NCBI RefSeq assembly: GCF_001541225.1
Contig: NZ_LMTS01000071.1
Location: 1 to 50,794, forward strand
DNA from: Variovorax sp. WDL1
Lineage (GTDB): Bacteria; Pseudomonadota; Gammaproteobacteria; Burkholderiales; Burkholderiaceae_C
DNA length: 50,794 nucleotides
Direction of reading: 5' to 3'
The notes under the pieces were generated by a model. It was not told the DNA's origin and made no database searches. It saw nothing but the letters and a program-made list of their open reading frames with translations. Of this stretch, positions 47,220 through 50,794 are shown in pieces (positions within the stretch are counted from its first letter, which is position 1; every line of letters starts with the position of its first letter). Made by a program: the position numbers and the translations under genes.

Positions 47220-48062
47220 TCAGCCGGGCTTCTGCGCCTGCGCGCAGCGCACCTGGATCAGTTCCCGATCCGCCGCCGTCGCGCCGATGCGCACCGCGCT
47301 CAGGCAGCCGCCCCAGACGCAGCCCGTGTCGGTGGACAGCAGGTCGGGCCGCGACAGCCAGCCCAGCGTCGACCAGTGGCCGAAGGCGACCGTGAGCTTC
47401 GCAGTGCGCCGCCCCGGCACGTCGAACCAGGGCATGAAGCCCGCGGGGGGCGCGCCTGATCCGTCCTTGGTCTCGAACTCCATCACGCCCTCCGCGCTGC
47501 AGAAGCGCAGCCGCGTCAGGGCATTGACGATGACGCGCAGGCGTGCGCTGCCGCTGAGCGCATCGCTCCACTGCGCGGGTTCGTTGCCGTACATGGTCTG
47601 GAGGAACTCGGTCCAGGCGGGGCCGCGCAGCACCGATTCGAGCTCCGCCGCCAGCGCAAGCGTGTCCGCAAGGCTCCATTGCGGCAGCACGCCCGCATGC
47701 ACCATCAGCAGCTCGCCATCGGCCAGTTCGCGATGCAATGCCATCGGTTGCCGGCGCAACCAGTCGAGCAGGGCCTCGCGGTCAGGCGCGGCCAGCACTT
47801 CGCCCAGGGTGTCCTTGCGGCCGTGCTTGCGCGCGCCCTGGGCCACGCCCAGCAAGTGCAGGTCGTGGTTGCCCAGCAGGCTCTGCGCGGCGCCGTCCAG
47901 GCGCTGCATGCGCCGCAGCACGGCCAGCGAGTCGGGGCCGCGGTTGACCAGGTCGCCCAGCAGGACGAGCTGATCGCGGCTGGGGGAGAAGGCGATGCGG
48001 TCGAGCAGGCGCGCCAGGGGTTCGTCGCAGCCCTGCACATCGCCGATCAAGTAAAGTGCCAT
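47220..48062 (-). CDS. apaH: Symmetrical bis(5'-nucleosyl)-tetraphosphatase ApaH
   Basis: A 280-aa metallophosphatase that cleaves Ap4A to 2 ADP; also a decapping enzyme for Np4-capped RNA in some bacteria. MALYLIGDVQGC, LVLLGDLVNRGPDS, LLGNHDLHLL, MVHAGVLPQW and AFGHWSTLG match the catalytic blocks. Start ATG 48062 is only 24 nt from the divergent start at 48087, so the promoters of the two genes must overlap each other's coding ends. Confidence 0.93.
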   Translation of the reverse strand: MALYLIGDVQGCDEPLARLLDRIAFSPSRDQLVLLGDLVNRGPDSLAVLRRMQRLDGAAQSLLGNHDLHLLGVAQGARKHGRKDTLGEVLAAPDREALLDWLRRQPMALHRELADGELLMVHAGVLPQWSLADTLALAAELESVLRGPAWTEFLQTMYGNEPAQWSDALSGSARLRVIVNALTRLRFCSAEGVMEFETKDGSGAPPAGFMPWFDVPGRRTAKLTVAFGHWSTLGWLSRPDLLSTDTGCVWGGCLSAVRIGATAADRELIQVRCAQAQKPG

Positions 48063-48086
48063 GGGTCCCCATTCTCCCCCGCCTCC

Positions 48087-49403
48087 ATGGATGTTTTTCT
48101 CCTGGCCTTGCTGACCACGCTCAACGCGTTGTTCGCAATGTCCGAAATGGCCCTGTCCACCAGCCGCCGGGCGCGCCTTGCCGCGCTGGCCGAAACGGGG
48201 GATGCGGGCGCCGCGGCCGCGCTGGACCTCATGGAGTCGCCCACGCAGTTCCTCTCGACCGTGCAGATCGGCATCACCTCGATCGGCATGCTGAGCGGCA
48301 TCGTCGGCGAGGCCGCCTTCGCCGGGCCGCTGGCCATCTGGATGGAGGGCGCGGGCATGGGTCCGGGGGCAGCCAGCTTCGTGTCCACCGCCGTGGTGGT
48401 GAGCTGCATCACCTTCTTCACCATCATCTTCGGCGAGCTGGTGCCCAAGCGCATCGGCCAGCTCTATCCCGAGCCGGTGGCACGCCACGTCGCACGCCCG
48501 ATGCACATGCTGGCCGCCGCAGCCAAGCCCTTCGTGCTGCTGCTGTCGGGCGCCACGGCCGCAATCCTCAAGCTGCTGCGCATCGACCTGAACGCCGGCC
48601 GCATGGTGACGGAGGAGGAGATCTCGGCCAGCCTGGAGGAGGGCGTGGACGCCGGCGTCATCGAGATGCACGAGCACCAGATGGTGCGCAACGTGTTCCA
48701 CCTGGACGACCGGCGCCTCAGCTCGCTGATGGTGCCGCGCGCCGACATCGACTGGCTGGAAGCTTCCGCCAGCGTCGAGGAGGCCCTTCGGAAGGTGTCG
48801 GTGGACGCGGTGCGCGACGAGGTCCATTCGTGGTACCCGGTGTGCCGCGGGTCGCTGGACGACGTGGTCGGCACCATCAGCGTGGCCCGGCTGCTGGCGC
48901 TGGGCCTCGCGCACACCGGCACCATCGAGGAAGCGGCGCAGCCGGCGATCTTCGTGCCCGAGACTCTCACCGGCATGGAGCTGCTCGAGCAGTTCCGCGC
49001 GCGCGCCGCGCGCCTGGTGTTCGTGGTCGACGAGTACGGCGTGGTGCAGGGGCTGATGACGCCGGGCGACTTGCTCGAAGCCATCACCGGCGAGCTGCAG
49101 ACCGCCACCCAGGGCGACGCGTGGGCCCACAAGCGGCCCGATGGCGTGTGGGAGCTCGACGGGCTGATGCCCGTGGCCGAGCTGCGTGCGCGCCTGGGCA
49201 TCCGCGAGCTGCCCGACGAGGACCGCGGCCGCTACAACACGGTGGCCGGGTTGCTGATCTTCGTGGCCGGCCACCTGCCCGAGGTGAACGAGGAAATCGA
49301 CTGCGAGGGCTGGCGCTTCCGGATCGTGGCGCTGGACGGCAAGCGCATCGACCGGGTGCTGGCCCGTTCGATAGCCGCGGCGGCCCAGAACGTGGCGGCC
49401 TGA
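48087..49403 (+). CDS. CNNM/CorC-family (hemolysin C-like) membrane protein with CBS pair
   Basis: A 438-aa inner-membrane protein. The DUF21/CNNM domain (about 1-190, starting MDVFLLALLTTLNALFAMSEM) has four membrane segments and FGELVPKRIGQLYPE. A CBS pair (about 205-330, VPRADIDWL and VDEYGVVQGLMTPGDLLEAI) and a C-terminal CorC_HlyC domain (about 345-430) follow. Relatives are implicated in magnesium/cobalt efflux or resistance. The 'hemolysin' name is historical. Confidence 0.9.
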   Translation: MDVFLLALLTTLNALFAMSEMALSTSRRARLAALAETGDAGAAAALDLMESPTQFLSTVQIGITSIGMLSGIVGEAAFAGPLAIWMEGAGMGPGAASFVSTAVVVSCITFFTIIFGELVPKRIGQLYPEPVARHVARPMHMLAAAAKPFVLLLSGATAAILKLLRIDLNAGRMVTEEEISASLEEGVDAGVIEMHEHQMVRNVFHLDDRRLSSLMVPRADIDWLEASASVEEALRKVSVDAVRDEVHSWYPVCRGSLDDVVGTISVARLLALGLAHTGTIEEAAQPAIFVPETLTGMELLEQFRARAARLVFVVDEYGVVQGLMTPGDLLEAITGELQTATQGDAWAHKRPDGVWELDGLMPVAELRARLGIRELPDEDRGRYNTVAGLLIFVAGHLPEVNEEIDCEGWRFRIVALDGKRIDRVLARSIAAAAQNVAA

Positions 49404-49448
49404 GGACAGCGCACGCTGGCGGAAGCGCGAACGAAGGCTCTCCCCGAT

Positions 49449-49940
49449 TCAGCGCGGCCGCGGATGCTCGGCGCGCCACCTCCAGGGCGGCACCGGGCGG
49501 CGGTCGGCCCACAGCCCCGCGCGCCGGGCCTTGGCCTCGAACTCCGCGAACTCGTACTGGCCGCGCTCGGTGAGGCTCTGTTCGTCGGCATAGGCACGCG
49601 ACCACCAGGCCATGCCGACGGTGAGCATTGCGAGGCCGGCATCCAGCGTCTTCGCGCAGCGGGCCTCGGAACAGGAGTTCGGTGCCACCTGCACGCGGCA
49701 AACGCGGCGGTGGTAGCGGTCCTCGTCGTGTTTGCAGTCCAGCCGCGCCGTCTTGCGGTAGGCCATCTGGGACAGCGCCTGCTTGGCGCGCCGGCCGAAG
49801 GGCTGTTTCAGCTCGGGCGCGTCGATGGCATGCAGCCGCACGGTGAGCTGGCGATAGGCGCCAGGCTCGCCGCAGCGGACCCTGAGGGAGTCGCCGTCGC
49901 TGATGGCGACGACCAGGCAGAAGAGAGTGGCGGAAAGCAT
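49449..49940 (-). CDS. Secreted thermonuclease-family (SNase-like) nuclease
   Basis: A 163-aa small staphylococcal-nuclease-fold protein. DGDSLRV (substrate/metal Asp), HAIDAPELKQPFG (Arg/Glu site) and EDRYHRRVCRV (second Arg) are recognisable. The N-terminus (MLSATLFCLVVA) is a short hydrophobic segment that may be a signal or anchor. Six Cys could form disulfides in the periplasm. The ATG at 49940 is the only sensible start before a stop in frame. It lies 49 nt downstream of the partial LysR gene. Confidence 0.83.
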   Translation of the reverse strand: MLSATLFCLVVAISDGDSLRVRCGEPGAYRQLTVRLHAIDAPELKQPFGRRAKQALSQMAYRKTARLDCKHDEDRYHRRVCRVQVAPNSCSEARCAKTLDAGLAMLTVGMAWWSRAYADEQSLTERGQYEFAEFEAKARRAGLWADRRPVPPWRWRAEHPRPR

Positions 49941-49989
49941 CAGGCCAAAGCTGCCGATGCTAAAGGTTCTGCCCGATGCAGGCCGCCAT

Positions 49990-50794
49990 CTACGCCGCCT
50001 CGCGCAGGGCCTGCAGCACCCGCGCCAGCGCGGGGCTGGGCTCCTGCCGGTCCCACACCATGCCCACCGGCCCCACGTCGGAGCCCAGCGACAGCGCCAG
50101 GATCGCCAGCATCCCCAAGCGCTGGTAGTGGTGCGCCGCGGCACCGGAGAGCACGCCGATGCAGCGGCTCTCGCGCATCAGCGCCTGGTTGAGCGTGGGG
50201 GAGGTCGATTCGATCCAGGGCTCGGGCGGCGCGAGGCCCTGCTCGACGAAGGTGGCGTCGATCGCCCGGCGCAGCGCCGTGTGCCGCGGCGGAAGGATCC
50301 ACGGATGGGCCGCCGCCTTCGCCCACGTCACCCCGGCGGCGCGCAGCAGCGGATGCCTGCGGCCCGTCACCACGCAATGCGGGTCCTTGAACAGCGCCTC
50401 GCTGTGCACGTGGGGCCCGAAGGCCCGCTCGTCCAGGCGGCCCACGATCAGGTCCAGCTCGCGGCGCTCGAAGCGTGCCCACAGGCCCGCGGCCGTATCC
50501 TCCACCACCTCGATGCGCAGCGGCTGCGGCTGCTTCTCCAGCGCGAGCAGCGCGCGCGGCAGCAGGTAGGCGCTGGTTACCAGCATGCTGCCGATGCGCA
50601 CCGCGCCCAGCGTGCCGGCCGCCACCGCCGCAAGCTCCTGCTGCAGCTGGCGTGAGTCCGCCACCACGCGCCGCGCATGGCGCAGCGCCACAGGCAGATA
50701 GGGGCTGGGCCGGATCTGCCGACCCCGCAGGAACAGCGGCACGCCCAGCGCCGCCTCGACCTCGGCCAGCCACTGCGACACGGCCGGCTGGCTC
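49990..50794 (-). CDS. LysR-family regulator, 5' end outside the window
   Basis: The C-terminal 268 residues of a LysR regulator; the gene enters from the right edge in frame (S-Q-P-A-V-S-Q-W is the end of the HTH recognition helix), so about 30 N-terminal residues are missing. The effector domain is intact to its TAG stop: GAVRIGSMLVTSAYLLPRAL, DLIVGRLDERA and PHCVVTGRRHPL are typical of the CbbR/GbpR-like class. Its target is not evident from the window. Confidence 0.88.
   Translation of the reverse strand, partial: SQPAVSQWLAEVEAALGVPLFLRGRQIRPSPYLPVALRHARRVVADSRQLQQELAAVAAGTLGAVRIGSMLVTSAYLLPRALLALEKQPQPLRIEVVEDTAAGLWARFERRELDLIVGRLDERAFGPHVHSEALFKDPHCVVTGRRHPLLRAAGVTWAKAAAHPWILPPRHTALRRAIDATFVEQGLAPPEPWIESTSPTLNQALMRESRCIGVLSGAAAHHYQRLGMLAILALSLGSDVGPVGMVWDRQEPSPALARVLQALREAA

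Overview
The window is about 50.8 kb of GC-rich DNA (roughly two-thirds G+C) and looks like chromosome from a betaproteobacterium, most likely Comamonadaceae (Variovorax-like). The pointers are the Bug/TctC-type solute receptor, many LysR regulators, the fused type I CoA-transferase, the adenine deaminase and BMP-type nucleoside transporter set, and a GC-rich interspersed repeat at 28222-28304 that resembles one common between Comamonadaceae genes. Nearly all of it is coding. I see no rRNA, tRNA, CRISPR array, integrase, transposase or phage gene.

Region 1 (1-10794) is a catabolic cluster whose substrate I cannot name. It has a periplasmic Bug receptor, a family I CoA-transferase and an alpha-methylacyl-CoA racemase-like protein on +, two SDR dehydrogenases on -, and then on + a tricarballylate-dehydrogenase-like flavoprotein, a third SDR, an isochorismatase-fold protein, an Asp/Glu-racemase-fold protein and a second fumarate-reductase-type flavoprotein. 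The gene set suggests import of a carboxylic acid, CoA activation, epimerisation at an alpha-methyl carbon and several oxidations. The isochorismatase and racemase homologues both lack their families' usual catalytic cysteines.

Region 2 (10815-18753) holds an ArsR / SRPBCC / GST-like cassette, a LysR regulator, a divergent ETF pair, thioredoxin reductase, and an operon of alpha/beta hydrolase, DAG-kinase-family lipid kinase and metallophosphoesterase. A 16-bp dyad is shared between the etfB-trxB gap and the SDR/flavoprotein gap of region 1, so the ETF may take electrons from the region 1 dehydrogenases.

Region 3 (18943-32575, resuming at 39600-40688 and 42694-43983) is a purine salvage and catabolism locus: xanthine dehydrogenase XdhA/XdhB, a LysR regulator, an AzgA/NCS2 guanine-hypoxanthine permease, a BMP-type nucleoside ABC transporter, a Rieske oxygenase of unknown substrate, an adenine deaminase, a second BMP receptor and guanine deaminase. 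Adenine would give hypoxanthine and guanine would give xanthine, both feeding XDH. The Rieske oxygenase is the unexplained member.

Region 4 (33488-39359) interrupts the purine locus with a c-di-GMP module: a membrane diguanylate cyclase with four PAS domains, a GspE-like ATPase with a predicted c-di-GMP-binding MshEN domain, and a convergent EAL phosphodiesterase. A glycosyltransferase/acyltransferase pair (40704-42517) follows.

Region 5 (44044-50794) is mostly housekeeping: dCTP deaminase, YpfJ-family zinc metallopeptidase, RhlE-like helicase, ApaH, a CNNM/CorC-type membrane protein, a secreted nuclease, and a LysR regulator cut by the window end. All functions are read from sequence motifs and remembered family features; no database search was run.
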